64,000 nucleotides of DNA from Alphaproteobacteria bacterium (GCA_026990035.1 JALSIM010000040.1:186001-250000); one strand, 5' to 3'. Shown: positions 22,270-32,004, counted from the first letter of the stretch. Made by a program: numbers and translations. Notes: generated by a model not told the origin, from the letters alone.

Positions 22270-22965
22270 TCAGGACAGCGTATTCAAGAGATCCGGCCGT
22301 CTCCGCCGGGTGATCTCCAGCGCCTGACGGCGGCGCCAGGCCCGGATTTCGGCGTGATGGCCGGACAGCAGCACCTCCGGCACCGCCCGACCCTCCCAGA
22401 CCCGGGGCCGGGTATAGTGGGGGTATTCGAGCAGCCCCTCGCTGAAACTCTCTTCCTCCAGCGAGGCGGCATCGCCGACCACCCCGGGCAGCAGCCGCAC
22501 GCAGGCGTCGATCACCGCCATGGCCGCGATCTCGCCACCGGAAAGGACGAAATCTCCGATCGAGATCTCGGTGAACTCCCGGGCCTCGACGACCCGCTGA
22601 TCGACCCCCTCGTAGCGTCCGCAGAGGAGCAGCAGGCCGGGGCCCGCGGCCCATTCGCGGACCTGCGCCTGGGTCAGGCGCGCGCCGCGCGGGGTGAGAT
22701 AGACGCGCGGTCCGGCCATGCCGCCGGCGGCCAGATCGTCCACCGCCCGGGCGATCACATCGGGCCGCATGACCATGCCGGCGCCGCCGCCGAAGGGGGT
22801 GTCGTCGACACTGCGATGGCGGTCGTGCGCATAGTCCCGGAGATCGACCGCCCGGAGCTTCCACACCCCCTCGGTCAGCGCCCGGCCGGACAGCGACAAG
22901 CCGAGCGGTCCCGGGAACATCTCGGGAAAGATGGTGAGGACGGTGGCGGTCCAGGGTGCGGTCAC
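22270..22965 (-). CDS. trmD: tRNA (guanine-N1)-methyltransferase TrmD
   Basis: TrmD methylates G37 of tRNAs with G36, preventing frameshifts. The 231-residue protein shows the SPOUT-class trefoil-knot motifs: LTIFPEMF near the N-terminus, [39 protein letters not shown] and [14 protein letters not shown]. The start overlaps the rimM stop by 4 bases (ATGA). Confidence 0.96.
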   Translation of the reverse strand: MTAPWTATVLTIFPEMFPGPLGLSLSGRALTEGVWKLRAVDLRDYAHDRHRSVDDTPFGGGAGMVMRPDVIARAVDDLAAGGMAGPRVYLTPRGARLTQAQVREWAAGPGLLLLCGRYEGVDQRVVEAREFTEISIGDFVLSGGEIAAMAVIDACVRLLPGVVGDAASLEEESFSEGLLEYPHYTRPRVWEGRAVPEVLLSGHHAEIRAWRRRQALEITRRRRPDLLNTLS

Positions 22966-23507
22966 GGGATCGTCTCCCGATCGTCCGCCGGTCCCGCCTC
23001 GACCATCGGCGGTCGCACGACCACGAGACGGCCACGCTCGAGATCGATTTCCGGGACCGTCTCGCGGGTGAAGGGCAGGAGCGTCGAATCCCGCCGGTCG
23101 TGGCCGATTTCGAGGAGCGGTCCGGCGCCGAAATCCTGTACCGCCAGAACCTCCCCGAGGGGTTCACCGGCCTCGTCGATCACCCGCAGACCGACCAGAT
23201 CCTCGTGATAGTATTCCTCCACCTCGGTCGGCGGCAGGGCACTGCGGGGCACATAGAGCTTGCGCCCGCGCAGCGCTTCGGCGGCGGCGCGGTCGCGGAT
23301 CCCCTCGGCGCTCACGATGACGCCGCCGCGCCAGGACCCGGTCACCCGGATGCGCAGGAGCTCGCGCCCGGTCGCGTCGAGCAGCGGACCGTAGGCGGCG
23401 ACGTTTTCCGGCCGCTCGGTGAAGCAGCGCAGCCGGAGTGCCCCGCGCACGCCGTGGGCGGTCGCCACCTGGGCGATGCAGACGAGACGCTCGCGGTCGC
23501 CGGCCAT
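22962..23507 (-). CDS. rimM: 16S rRNA processing protein RimM
   Basis: RimM binds S19 and helps mature the 30S head. The 181-residue product has the N-terminal motif [17 protein letters not shown] and the PRC-barrel region [19 protein letters not shown], then ends in a short acidic tail. The ATG at 23507 follows GAGGCAGAGG. The frame is open further upstream, but that stretch overlaps the rpsP 3' end and is not conserved. Confidence 0.94.
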   Translation of the reverse strand: MAGDRERLVCIAQVATAHGVRGALRLRCFTERPENVAAYGPLLDATGRELLRIRVTGSWRGGVIVSAEGIRDRAAAEALRGRKLYVPRSALPPTEVEEYYHEDLVGLRVIDEAGEPLGEVLAVQDFGAGPLLEIGHDRRDSTLLPFTRETVPEIDLERGRLVVVRPPMVEAGPADDRETIP

Positions 23508-23532
23508 GCCTCTGCCTCGTGCCGCCGGAGGC

Positions 23533-23874
23533 TCAGGCCTCGGCCGCCTCCGCCTCCGCCGCCTTCTTCCTGGCGGCGATCTCCTGGGCCCGCTTGCCGG
23601 TGCCGCGGAAGCGGGTGGCGCCGGGGACGATCCCCGCCTTGTCGAGAAACCGGGCGACACGGTCGGAATACTGTGCGCCGTGCGCGAGCCAGTGGCGGAT
23701 ACGCTCCTCGTTCAGGGTCACCCGCTCGGGATGATCGTCGGGCAGCAGGGGGTTGTAGGTGCCGAGCTTCTCGATGAAGCGGCCGTCCCGCGGGCTGCGC
23801 GAGTCGGCGGCGACGATGCGGTAGAAGGGACGCTTCTTGGTGCCCCCCCGGGCGAGACGGATGCGTACGGCCAT
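23533..23874 (-). CDS. rpsP: 30S ribosomal protein S16
   Basis: S16 is an early-binding small-subunit protein. The 113-residue product begins [19 protein letters not shown], the family hallmark, followed by [19 protein letters not shown]. An Ala/Glu/Lys-rich tail of about 25 residues is typical of alphaproteobacterial S16. The ATG at 23874 is set by homology; upstream in-frame codons overlap the ffh 3' end. Confidence 0.95.
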   Translation of the reverse strand: MAVRIRLARGGTKKRPFYRIVAADSRSPRDGRFIEKLGTYNPLLPDDHPERVTLNEERIRHWLAHGAQYSDRVARFLDKAGIVPGATRFRGTGKRAQEIAARKKAAEAEAAEA

Positions 23875-23908
23875 CGCTGGAAACTCCTCGTCCTCTCTGG
23901 TGATCGGT

Positions 23909-25270
23909 TCAGTGGGGCGGCATGCCGGGCGGCAGTCCCCGGCCGAGCAGGTTCTGGATGCCACCCGCCTTCTTGGCGCGCTTGAGCATGTCCTGCATCT
24001 GCCGGTGCTGTTTCAGGAGCTTGTTGACGTCCTGCACCTGGGTGCCCGAACCGCGCGCGATGCGACGCTTGCGCGAGGCGTGGATGATCTCCGGCCGACG
24101 GCGCTCCTGCGGGGTCATGGAATCGATGATCGCGCACTGGCGGAGGATCATCTTCTCGTCGATGTTGGCCTTGGCGATCTGCTGCTTCATCTTGGCGATG
24201 CCGGGAAGCTGGGCGAGGATGCCGCTCATCCCGCCCATCCTGCGCATCTGCTGGAGCTGTTTTCTGAGATCGTTGAGATCGAAGCGGCCCTTGGCCATCC
24301 GTCTGGCCATCCGCTCCGCTTCGTCGCGATCCACCGTTTCGGCGACCTTCTCCACCAGCGAGACCACGTCGCCCATGTCCAGGATGCGCGAGGCCATGCG
24401 CTCGGGATGGAAGGGATCGAGCGCATCCAGCTTCTCGCCGGTGCCGACGAATTTGATGGGCCGGCCGGTGACCGTGCGCATCGACAGCGCCGCGCCGCCG
24501 CGGGCATCGCCGTCCATCCGGGTCAGCACGATGCCGGAGATGCCGATCCGCTCGTTGAACTGGCGGGCGACGTTGACCGCGTCCTGGCCGGTCAGGGCGT
24601 CGGCCACCAGCAGGGTTTCCGCCGGCTGCGCCAGATCCCGCACCGCCTCGAGCTCGCCCATCAGCGCCTCGTCGATATGCAGACGGCCGGCGGTATCCAG
24701 AATGACGACGTCGAAGCCTTCGCGCCGTGCGGTTTCCAGGGCGCGGCGGGCGATCGCCACCGGATCCTCGCCGGCGACGATCGGCAGGCAGGCGACCTCC
24801 GCCTGGCGGGCCAATGTCGCGAGCTGTTCCTGGGCGGCCGGCCGCTGCACGTCGAGGGAGGCGAGCAGTACCCGCTTCTTCTCCCGCCGATCGAGGCGGC
24901 GGGCGAGCTTGGCGCTGGTGGTGGTCTTGCCCGAGCCCTGGAGGCCGACCATCAGGATCACCGAGGGCGGCGGGCCGTACCGCAGCCCGCTGTGGCTGCC
25001 GCCCAGGAGTTCGACCAGATGATCGTGGACGATCTTGACCACCATCTGGCCGGGGGTGACGCTCTTGAGCACCTCCCGGCCGACCGCCTTCTCGCGCACG
25101 CCGCGGACGAAATCCTTGACCACCGGCAGCGCCACATCGGCCTCCAGCAGCGCCACCCGGATCTCCCGCAGGGCTGCATCGACATCGCTCTCCCGCAGCG
25201 CCCCGCGGCGCTTGAGGCGGTCGAACACGGTGCCGAGACGGCTGGTCAGGTTCTCGAACATGCTTTCCAT
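23909..25270 (-). CDS. ffh: Signal recognition particle protein Ffh
   Basis: Ffh with 4.5S RNA targets nascent membrane proteins to FtsY. The 453-residue protein has an N domain, the SRP-type GTPase motifs [10 protein letters not shown] (109-118), [21 protein letters not shown] and GTGEKLDAL, and a methionine-rich M domain ([13 protein letters not shown], then [12 protein letters not shown] and RIARGSGT). ATG at 25270 or 25261 (MFENLTSRL) can start it; the second fits the family better. It is first in the minus-strand translation/leucine run. No ffs gene is visible here. Confidence 0.96.
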   Translation of the reverse strand: MESMFENLTSRLGTVFDRLKRRGALRESDVDAALREIRVALLEADVALPVVKDFVRGVREKAVGREVLKSVTPGQMVVKIVHDHLVELLGGSHSGLRYGPPPSVILMVGLQGSGKTTTSAKLARRLDRREKKRVLLASLDVQRPAAQEQLATLARQAEVACLPIVAGEDPVAIARRALETARREGFDVVILDTAGRLHIDEALMGELEAVRDLAQPAETLLVADALTGQDAVNVARQFNERIGISGIVLTRMDGDARGGAALSMRTVTGRPIKFVGTGEKLDALDPFHPERMASRILDMGDVVSLVEKVAETVDRDEAERMARRMAKGRFDLNDLRKQLQQMRRMGGMSGILAQLPGIAKMKQQIAKANIDEKMILRQCAIIDSMTPQERRRPEIIHASRKRRIARGSGTQVQDVNKLLKQHRQMQDMLKRAKKAGGIQNLLGRGLPPGMPPH

Positions 25271-25342
25271 GCGAAACTGCGCGCTCGGTCCCGCCGGGTC
25301 CGAGGCGTCGTGACGGGCAGGTGATGGCTTGGCGCCGCTCGG

Positions 25343-25394
25343 CGGCCACCCGAAGCAGTGGCCGTTTTTATGGGCCGGAACCCGCCCAAGTCAA
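25343..25394 (-). promoter_or_regulatory. Probable ffh promoter overlapping a hairpin plus T-run
   Basis: On the minus strand TTGACT (25394-25389) and CATAAA (25372-25367) are 16 bases apart, about 100 bases ahead of ffh. Just downstream in that direction is a perfect 7-base stem (CGGCCAC 25343-25349, GTGGCCG 25358-25364). Read on the plus strand the stem is followed by TTTTT (25365-25369), a textbook intrinsic terminator with no plus-strand gene before it. Both readings are possible. Confidence 0.5.
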
Positions 25395-25513
25395 GGCTTT
25401 CCGCCGGTCGCGGTCCGGCCGGAGCAGGCCCCCGGCGCCGCCGGCGGGGCGGCCCTTCCGGTTCCGCCCCGGGGTTGCCTTCGCCCCCTCTCTGCTCTCT
25501 ATTGCAGCGCGTC

Positions 25514-26347
25514 ATGAACGATGTTCCCTTCGTCAAGATGCAGGGCTGCGGCAACGATTTCGTGATCCTCAAGCGCCGTCCCGGGATGGCGCCGCCCGAG
25601 GCCCGGCTGATCTCCCGTCTCGCCGATCGTCGTCGGGGAATCGGCTTCGATCAGCTCGTGCTGCTGGAGCCGGCCGAGGAGGCGACGGCGCGGCTCCGCT
25701 TCTTCAATGCCGATGGCAGCGAGGCCGGAGCCTGCGGCAACGCCACCCGCTGCGTCGCCCGGCTTCTGGCCGATCGGGGCGCGGGACGGGAGCCGCTCCT
25801 GGAGACCGCGGCCGGAGCGATCCCGTGCCGGGTGGGCGAGGATGGCCGCGTCACCGTGCGGTTGCCGCCGCCGCGGTTCGACTGGCGGGAGATTCCCTTG
25901 GCCGAGCCGTGTGATACGCTGGCACTGCCGCTCGAGCTGCCGGGCCTGCCGCCGCCGGTCGCGGTGAACATGGGCAATCCGCACGCCGTCTTCTTCGTCG
26001 CGGATCTGAAGGCGCTGGATGTCGAGGGCCTCGGCCGGCGGATCGAACGCCACCCGCTGTTTCCCGAGCGGGTCAATGTCGGCTTCGCCCAACTTCGCGG
26101 TGGCGAAGCGATCCGTCTGCGGGTATTCGAGCGCGGCAGCGGTCTCACCCCGGCCTGCGGCAGCGGTGCCTGCGCCGCCCTGGTGGCGGCGGTGCGCAAG
26201 GGGCTGGTCGCCGGGCGCGCCCGTCTGCTGCTGGACGGGGGCACGCTGGAGATCGCCTGGCCGGGCGAGGGCGCGGTGGAAATGACCGGCCCCGCCGCCT
26301 ACTGTTTTCGCGGCAGCTTCAGGCCCGAGGAACTGGTGTCGGACTGA
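25514..26347 (+). CDS. dapF: Diaminopimelate epimerase
   Basis: DapF converts LL- to meso-diaminopimelate for peptidoglycan and lysine. The 277-residue protein has MQGCGNDF at the start and both catalytic cysteines, in GACGNATRC (about residue 74) and TPACGSGAC (about 215). The ATG at 25514 fits the family start; upstream in-frame codons are not conserved. dapF-mtaB-ftsY is a usual alphaproteobacterial order; mtaB starts immediately after the stop. Confidence 0.96.
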   Translation: MNDVPFVKMQGCGNDFVILKRRPGMAPPEARLISRLADRRRGIGFDQLVLLEPAEEATARLRFFNADGSEAGACGNATRCVARLLADRGAGREPLLETAAGAIPCRVGEDGRVTVRLPPPRFDWREIPLAEPCDTLALPLELPGLPPPVAVNMGNPHAVFFVADLKALDVEGLGRRIERHPLFPERVNVGFAQLRGGEAIRLRVFERGSGLTPACGSGACAALVAAVRKGLVAGRARLLLDGGTLEIAWPGEGAVEMTGPAAYCFRGSFRPEELVSD

Positions 26348-27616
26348 ATGGACACGCCCCGCATCGTCACCTTCGGCTGTCGTCTCAACACCTTCGAATC
26401 GGAGGTGATGCGGCGCCATGCGCAGGAGGCCGGTCTCGGCGATCTGGTGATCGTCCACACCTGTGCGGTCACCGCCGAGGCCGAGCGCCAGGCCCGCCAG
26501 GCGATCCGCCGCGCCCGCCGCGAGCATCCGCGGGCCCGGATCGTGGTCACCGGCTGTGCCGCCCAGATCGACCCCGATCGTTACGCCGCCATGGCGGAAG
26601 TCGATCACGTGCTGGGCAATGGCGAAAAGCTGCGCCCCGAGACCTGGCGCACCCTCGCCGGTGGCGGGGTGGGGCGGCGGATGGTCGCCGACATCGCCGC
26701 GGTGCGGGAGGCCGCCGGGCATCTGGTCGAGGGTTTCGACGGGCGCACGCGGGCCTTCGTGCAGATCCAGCAGGGCTGCGATCACCGCTGCACCTTCTGC
26801 ATCATCCCCTACGGTCGTGGCCCGAGCCGCAGCCTGGCGGCGGCGGAGGTGGTCGCCCAGGTCCGGCTCCTGGTCGCCAACGGTCATCGGGAAATCGTCC
26901 TCACCGGGGTGGATCTCACCTCCTGGGGCGCCGATCTCGCGGGCCGGCCGCGGCTCGGCGATCTGGTGCGGCGGATCCTGCGCGAGGTGCCAGAACTGCC
27001 GCGGCTGCGGCTTTCCTCGATCGACCCCGCCGAGGTCGATCCCGCGCTCGAAGCGGCCTTCGCCGAGGAGGGGCGGCTCATGCCCCATCTCCATCTGTCG
27101 GTGCAGGCGGGCGACGATCTGATCCTCAAACGGATGCGGCGGCGGCATCTGCGGGCCGACGTGCTGCGCCTGGTCCGGCGGTTGCGGGCGCGGCGCCCCG
27201 ACATCGTTTTCGGCGCCGATCTGATCGCCGGTTTCCCCACCGAGGAGGAGGCGATGTTCGCCCGCACCCTCGATCTCGTCGAGGAGGCGGGGTTCACCTT
27301 CCTCCACGTCTTCCCCTATTCGCCGCGGCCGGGCACCCCGGCGGCGCGGATGCCGCAGCTCCCCCGGGCTTTGCGCCGGGAGCGCGCGGCCCGGCTCCGG
27401 GCCGCCGGCGAGCGGAGGCTGGAACGGTTCCTCGCCGCCGAGGTGGGGCGCCGGCGGTCGCTGCTGGTCGAGCGCGACGGCGGCGGCCACACCGAACATT
27501 TCGCCCCCGCCCGGCTGGAAGCACCGGCGCGGCTGCCGGCCGGACGGCTCGCCACGGTGGCGATCACCGGCGCCGCCGACGGTGTGCTCCTCGCGAGGCC
27601 TCTGGGCGATGGCTGA
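26348..27616 (+). CDS. mtaB: tRNA t6A37 methylthiotransferase MtaB
   Basis: MtaB is a radical-SAM enzyme that turns t6A37 into ms2t6A37 in tRNAs. The 422-residue protein has the N-terminal UPF0004 domain with cluster cysteines C11 (FGCRLN), C39 (HTCAVT) and C70 (TGCAA), the radical-SAM CDHRCTFC at about 144-151, and LHLSVQAGDD typical of this family. The C-terminal TRAM-like part is short and diverged. It abuts dapF and overlaps ftsY by 8 bases. Confidence 0.93.
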   Translation: MDTPRIVTFGCRLNTFESEVMRRHAQEAGLGDLVIVHTCAVTAEAERQARQAIRRARREHPRARIVVTGCAAQIDPDRYAAMAEVDHVLGNGEKLRPETWRTLAGGGVGRRMVADIAAVREAAGHLVEGFDGRTRAFVQIQQGCDHRCTFCIIPYGRGPSRSLAAAEVVAQVRLLVANGHREIVLTGVDLTSWGADLAGRPRLGDLVRRILREVPELPRLRLSSIDPAEVDPALEAAFAEEGRLMPHLHLSVQAGDDLILKRMRRRHLRADVLRLVRRLRARRPDIVFGADLIAGFPTEEEAMFARTLDLVEEAGFTFLHVFPYSPRPGTPAARMPQLPRALRRERAARLRAAGERRLERFLAAEVGRRRSLLVERDGGGHTEHFAPARLEAPARLPAGRLATVAITGAADGVLLARPLGDG

Positions 27617-28547
27617 AAAACGCGGCTGGCTGCAGCGTCTCAAACAGGGGCTCGCGCGCTCCTCGAACAGTCTCCGGGAGCGGATCACCGGCGTGCTGCG
27701 CCGTCGCCGGCTGGATGCGGAAGCTCTGGAGGAGCTCGAGGAGGCGCTGATCATGGCCGATCTCGGGGTCGAGACGGCGGCCGAGCTGATCGCCGAGCTC
27801 TCCAGGGAACGCTTCGGCCGGGAGGTGGAGGATCGGGAAATCCGGGCGAGCCTGGCCGCGGCCATCGCCCGCATCCTGGAGCCGGTGGCGAAACCCCTGC
27901 CGGTGCGGCCGGAGGCCCGGCCGCAGGTGATCCTGGTGGCCGGCGTCAACGGGGTCGGCAAGACGACCACCATCGGCAAGCTGGCCCACAGGATGCGGAC
28001 CGAGGGGCGGCGGGTGATGCTCGCCGCCTGCGACACCTTCCGCGCCGCGGCGGTGGAACAGCTCCGCATCTGGGGCGAGCGCTGCGGTGTTCCGGTGGTG
28101 AGCGGGCGCCCCGGGGCGGACGCCGCCGGTCTCGCCTACGAGGCCCTGGAGCGGGCCCGGCGTGAAGGCTGCGAGGTGCTGCTGATCGACACCGCCGGGC
28201 GCCTCCACAACAAGCAGGCGCTGATGGACGAGCTGGCGAAGATCGTGCGGGTCCTCAAGAAGCTCGATCCCGCGGCGCCCCACGACGTGCTGCTGGTGCT
28301 CGATGCCACCACCGGCCAGAACGCCCACAATCAGGTGGAAACCTTCCGGGCGATGGTGGAGGTCACCGGCCTCGTCGTCACCAAACTCGACGGCACCGCC
28401 AGGGGTGGGGTGGTGGTCGCCCTTGCGCGCCGTTTCGGTCTGCCGGTACATGCCATCGGCGTCGGCGAGACGGCCGAGGATCTGCAGCCGTTCGCGCCCG
28501 AGGCCTTCGCCCGGGCGCTGCTCGGGCTCGAGGAGGAGACGGCGTGA
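27609..28547 (+). CDS. ftsY: Signal recognition particle receptor FtsY
   Basis: FtsY is the membrane-associated SRP receptor GTPase. The 312-residue protein lacks the long acidic A domain of E. coli FtsY and starts almost directly with the NG domain: four-helix N region (to about residue 100), [15 protein letters not shown] near 115-129, [21 protein letters not shown], and [10 protein letters not shown] with [11 protein letters not shown] basic amphipathic N-terminus ([13 protein letters not shown]) may bind membrane. Coupled to mtaB. Confidence 0.96.
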   Translation: MAEKRGWLQRLKQGLARSSNSLRERITGVLRRRRLDAEALEELEEALIMADLGVETAAELIAELSRERFGREVEDREIRASLAAAIARILEPVAKPLPVRPEARPQVILVAGVNGVGKTTTIGKLAHRMRTEGRRVMLAACDTFRAAAVEQLRIWGERCGVPVVSGRPGADAAGLAYEALERARREGCEVLLIDTAGRLHNKQALMDELAKIVRVLKKLDPAAPHDVLLVLDATTGQNAHNQVETFRAMVEVTGLVVTKLDGTARGGVVVALARRFGLPVHAIGVGETAEDLQPFAPEAFARALLGLEEETA

Positions 28548-28598
28548 GGAACGAGGCGGACGGCGGGGGACGGCGGCACCGGCAACGGGGAACGGGAC

Positions 28599-29060
28599 AT
28601 GTCGCGTAACATCGTCGAAACCTTGCTCGGTGCCGCGGTGCTGCTGGTCGCCTTCGGCTTCCTTTCCTGGGCCTATACCCGCAGCGATCTCGCCACCCCC
28701 GAGGGCTATCTGCTGCGCGCCGCCTTCGACCGCATCGACGGGCTGGAGATCGGCGCCGACGTGCGGGTGAGCGGCATCCGGGTGGGGCAGGTGGTGGAGG
28801 AGCGGCTCGATCTCGACACCTACCGGGCCGAGGTGGTGTTCAGCGTCCGCGAGGACGTCAAACTGCCGCGCGACAGCTCGGCGGCGATCGTCAGTTCGGG
28901 ACTGCTCGGCGGCAAGTATCTGTCGATCATCCCCGGCGCCGAGGAGGATCTGCTGCCCCCGGGCGGGCGCATCACCTTCACCCAGTCGCCGGTCAATCTC
29001 GAGGATCTTCTCGGCCGCTACATCTTCGGCAGCCAGGCGGAAGGCGGACAGCGGCCATGA
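28599..29060 (+). CDS. mlaD: MlaD-type MCE domain protein (outer membrane lipid transport)
   Basis: MlaD is the hexameric MCE-ring subunit of the Mla phospholipid transporter. The 153-residue protein has one N-terminal membrane helix (about 7-25), then the MCE domain with RAAFDRIDGLEIGADVRV, SGIRVGQV, and the SGLLGGKYLSI motif near 105. Length equals a single-MCE MlaD. mlaE/F are not here; in many alphaproteobacteria mlaD stands apart beside DUF2155 and aat, as seen here. Overlaps the next gene by 4 bases. Confidence 0.9.
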   Translation: MSRNIVETLLGAAVLLVAFGFLSWAYTRSDLATPEGYLLRAAFDRIDGLEIGADVRVSGIRVGQVVEERLDLDTYRAEVVFSVREDVKLPRDSSAAIVSSGLLGGKYLSIIPGAEEDLLPPGGRITFTQSPVNLEDLLGRYIFGSQAEGGQRP

Positions 29061-29548
29061 GGGCCTTGGCCGGCGGCCTCCTGGCGCTGCTGCTGGCCCC
29101 GGCTCCCGTCGGGGCCGCCATCGAGGAGCCCCATGCGGTGGTGGTCCTCCAGGGGCTCGACAAGATCACCGCCCGGATCTCCACCTTCACCGCCCGGATC
29201 GGCGAGCTGGTGCGCTTCGGCACCCTCGAGATCACCGCCCGGGCCTGCTACGAGACGCCGCCGGTGGAGCCTCCCGAGAGCGCCGCCTTCCTGCAGATCG
29301 ACGCGGTCGATCCGGGGCGGCCGCCGGAGCGGGTGTTCAGCGGCTGGATGTTCGCCTCCAGCCCCTCCCTCTCGGCCCTCGAGCATCCGGTCTACGACGT
29401 CTGGGTGCTGGACTGCGAGGAGGCGCTGCCGGAGGAGGCGGCATCCGGGGATCCGGCCGCGGGCCCGGCGGCCGCGGGTGAGCCGGCGTCCACGCCCCTG
29501 CCGCCGGATCTCCTGCTCCTGCCGAATTCCCGGAAGGCGAACGAATAG
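29057..29548 (+). CDS. DUF2155 periplasmic protein
   Basis: The 163-residue protein has a signal peptide (residues about 1-20, ending APVGAA) and a DUF2155 core: AVVVLQGLDKITARISTF, LEITARACYETPP, AFLQI, FSGWMFASSPSLSALEHPVYDVWVLDC. The two cysteines may pair. DUF2155 is common beside mlaD and aat in alphaproteobacteria; function is unknown but an envelope role is likely. A low-complexity Pro/Ala tail of about 40 residues overlaps the convergent aat gene on the other strand. Confidence 0.85.
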   Translation: MRALAGGLLALLLAPAPVGAAIEEPHAVVVLQGLDKITARISTFTARIGELVRFGTLEITARACYETPPVEPPESAAFLQIDAVDPGRPPERVFSGWMFASSPSLSALEHPVYDVWVLDCEEALPEEAASGDPAAGPAAAGEPASTPLPPDLLLLPNSRKANE

Positions 29549-30147
29549 CCTTCGCGCGGGAAGACGGCGTGCTTGACGATCGCCCGCCGCAGGCGGATCC
29601 GATAGTCCTGCCGGCTGATCTCGATGGCGCCGAAGCGCTTCAGATGATCGGTGACGAACTGGGTGTCGAGCAGCTCGAAACGGCCCGCCCGCAGCCGGCA
29701 GACGAGTTCGACCAGGGCCACCTTGCTGGCGTCCCGCACCCGGCTGAACATGCTCTCGCCGAAGAAGGCGGCGCCCAGCACCACCCCGTAGAGACCCCCC
29801 ACCAGCCGGTCGTCCTTCCAGCATTCGATGCTGTGGGCGAAGCCGCGTGCGGCCATCGCCACATAGGCCTCGATGAGCTCGTCGTTGAGCCAGGTGCGGG
29901 GCCGGTCCGGTGTCGGCTCGGCGCAGGCCCGGACGACCTCCGGGAAGGCGGTGTCGATGCGGATCTCGAAGGGGGCGCGGCGCAGCGTCTTCGCGAGACG
30001 GCGGGGAATGTGGAAGGCGTCGATCGGAAGGATGCCGCGGCGGATCGGATCGAGCCAGTGGATCGCCGGATCGTGTCGGTCCCGCGCCATGGGAAAAAGT
30101 CCGTTTGCATAAGCACTTATGATGAGTTCCGGCGGCAGTGCCTGCAT
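29392..30147 (-). CDS. aat: Leucyl/phenylalanyl-tRNA-protein transferase
   Basis: Aat adds Leu or Phe to N-terminal Arg/Lys of proteins, making them ClpS/ClpAP substrates. The 251-residue protein has AYANGLFPMA, WLDPIRRGILPIDAFHIPR, TWLNDELIEAY, FAHSIECWKDDRLVGGLYGV, GESMFSR and ELLDTQFVTDHL. The last 50 or so residues are Ser/Ala/Gly-rich and end SSQSSTQTS; this tail is antisense to the last 157 bases of the DUF2155 gene. The ATG at 30147 fits the family. Confidence 0.92.
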   Translation of the reverse strand: MQALPPELIISAYANGLFPMARDRHDPAIHWLDPIRRGILPIDAFHIPRRLAKTLRRAPFEIRIDTAFPEVVRACAEPTPDRPRTWLNDELIEAYVAMAARGFAHSIECWKDDRLVGGLYGVVLGAAFFGESMFSRVRDASKVALVELVCRLRAGRFELLDTQFVTDHLKRFGAIEISRQDYRIRLRRAIVKHAVFPREGYSFAFREFGRSRRSGGRGVDAGSPAAAGPAAGSPDAASSGSASSQSSTQTS

Positions 30148-30183
30148 TTCGACATCCGAGCGAACGCGACGGCGCGGGCGAAT

Positions 30184-31530
30184 CTACTTCCGACGCTGCT
30201 CGAGGAATCGCTCGAGCCAGCCGATATCGTAATCCCCGCCGTGCATTTGCTCACTTTCGACGATCTCGCGCAAGAGGCGAAGCGTCGACGGCATACCGTC
30301 GATCACGAATTCGCCGAGACTGCGCGCGAGCCGCCGCAGACACTGCTGCCGGTCGGCGTCGTGGACCACCAGCTTGGCGATCAGGCTGTCGTAGAAGGGC
30401 GGCACCCGGTAGCCGGCATAGAGCGCCGAATCGATCCGCACTCCCGGGCCGCCCGGCGGATGGTAGGCCTCCACCCGTCCCGGTGCCGGCAGCATGGTGT
30501 CGGGATCCTCGGCGGTGATCCGGCATTCGATGGCGTGGCCGCAGAGACGCACGCCCTCTTGGTCGAAGCCGAGGGGCAGGCCGGCGGCGACCCGGATCTG
30601 CTCGCGGACGATGTCGATCCCGGTGATCATCTCGGTCACCGGATGCTCGACCTGGAGCCGGGTGTTCATCTCGATGAAATGGAAGGCGCCGTCCTGGTAG
30701 AGGAACTCGACGGTGCCGGCGCCGACATAGCCGAGCTCGGCCATCGCCGCCGCCACCGTGGCGCCGATCTCGCGGCGTTCGGCTTCGTCGAGCACCGGCG
30801 AGGGGGCCTCCTCGACGACCTTCTGGTGGCGCCGCTGGATCGAGCAGTCGCGCTCGAAGAGATGGACCACGTTGCCGTGCAGATCGCCCAGCACCTGCAC
30901 CTCGATGTGGCGCGGACGGTCGAGGAACTTCTCGAGATAGACGCGGTCGTCGCCGAAGCCGGCGCGCGCCTCGTTGCGGGCGATGTTGAGGGCGCGGGCG
31001 AGCTCGCTGTCGTCGCGGACCACCACCATGCCGCGTCCGCCGCCGCCGGCCACCGCCTTGACCAGCACCGGATAGCCGATCTCCCCGGCCAGCAGCCGCG
31101 CCTCTTCCTCCTCGGCCACCGGGCCGTCGCTGCCCGGCACCACCGGCACCCCGAGACGGCGCATGTGCCGCTTGGCCTCCACCTTGTCGCCCATCATCCG
31201 GATGTGCTCGGCGGCCGGGCCGACGAAGGTGAAGCCGTGTTCGGTGACCATCTGGGCGAAATCGGCGTTTTCCGAAAGAAAACCGTAGCCCGGATGGATG
31301 GCGTCGGCGCCGGTGATCTCGGCGGCGGCGAGGATCGCGGCGGCGTTGAGGTAGGAGTCCTTGGCCGGCGGCGGGCCGATGCAGACGCTTTCGTCGGCCA
31401 GGCGCACGTGCATGGCGTCGGTGTCGGCGGTGGAATGGACGGCGACGCTGGCGATGCCGAGCTCCTGGCAGGCCCGCAGCACCCGCAGCGCGATTTCCCC
31501 CCGGTTGGCGATCAGCAGCTTGCGGATCAC
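30184..31530 (-). CDS. accC: Acetyl-CoA carboxylase, biotin carboxylase subunit
   Basis: AccC carboxylates the biotin on AccB with ATP and bicarbonate, the first step of fatty acid synthesis. The 448-residue protein has LLIANRGEIALRVLRA at the N-terminus, HPGYGFLSEN, the ATP-grasp glycine loop AVAGGGGRGM, FERDCSIQRRHQK, and FIEMNTRLQVEHPVTEM. It follows accB by 10 bases in an aroQ-accB-accC order that is widespread in proteobacteria. Confidence 0.97.
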   Translation of the reverse strand: MIRKLLIANRGEIALRVLRACQELGIASVAVHSTADTDAMHVRLADESVCIGPPPAKDSYLNAAAILAAAEITGADAIHPGYGFLSENADFAQMVTEHGFTFVGPAAEHIRMMGDKVEAKRHMRRLGVPVVPGSDGPVAEEEEARLLAGEIGYPVLVKAVAGGGGRGMVVVRDDSELARALNIARNEARAGFGDDRVYLEKFLDRPRHIEVQVLGDLHGNVVHLFERDCSIQRRHQKVVEEAPSPVLDEAERREIGATVAAAMAELGYVGAGTVEFLYQDGAFHFIEMNTRLQVEHPVTEMITGIDIVREQIRVAAGLPLGFDQEGVRLCGHAIECRITAEDPDTMLPAPGRVEAYHPPGGPGVRIDSALYAGYRVPPFYDSLIAKLVVHDADRQQCLRRLARSLGEFVIDGMPSTLRLLREIVESEQMHGGDYDIGWLERFLEQRRK

Positions 31531-31540
31531 GGCGCGCGCT

Positions 31541-32002
31541 TCACTCGATGACCAGCAGCGGCTCGCCGAACTCGACCGGCTGGGCGTTCTCGACCAGGAT
31601 CCGGGTCACCACCCCGGCGCGCGGCGCGCGGATCGTGTTCATCACCTTCATCGCCTCGATGATCAGCAGGGTCTGGCCCTCCTGGACCCGGTCGCCGACC
31701 CGGACGAAGGGATCGGCGCCCGGTTCGGGGGCCAGATAGACGGTCCCCACCATCGGCGCGGTCACCGCCCCGGCATCGCCCGGGGGCGGGGCCGTCTCGG
31801 CCACCGGTGGCGGGGCCGGAGCCTCCGCCGCGGCGGCGGGCGGAGCGGGTGGCGGCGGGGCGTATTCGAGCCGCGCCTGGAGCTGGCGGGCGACCCGGAG
31901 CCGGGTCTCGCCCTGGCCGATCTCGATCTCGGTGAGACCGGTGCGCTCGAGGAGCTCGGCGAGCTTTTCGATATAGGCGATGTCGATGTCGATGCTGGCC
32001 AT
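31541..32002 (-). CDS. accB: Acetyl-CoA carboxylase biotin carboxyl carrier protein
   Basis: AccB carries the biotin shuttled between AccC and the carboxyltransferase. The 153-residue protein has an N-terminal helix pair, a Pro/Ala-rich flexible linker (about 48-78), and the biotinyl domain with the modified lysine in IEAMKVMN (about residue 119) and a thumb-like APEPGADPFV. An in-frame GTG at 32008 overlaps the aroQ stop (GTGA) and could be the real start by coupling; the ATG at 32002 is the other choice. Confidence 0.95.
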   Translation of the reverse strand: MASIDIDIAYIEKLAELLERTGLTEIEIGQGETRLRVARQLQARLEYAPPPPAPPAAAAEAPAPPPVAETAPPPGDAGAVTAPMVGTVYLAPEPGADPFVRVGDRVQEGQTLLIIEAMKVMNTIRAPRAGVVTRILVENAQPVEFGEPLLVIE

Positions 32003-32004
32003 GT

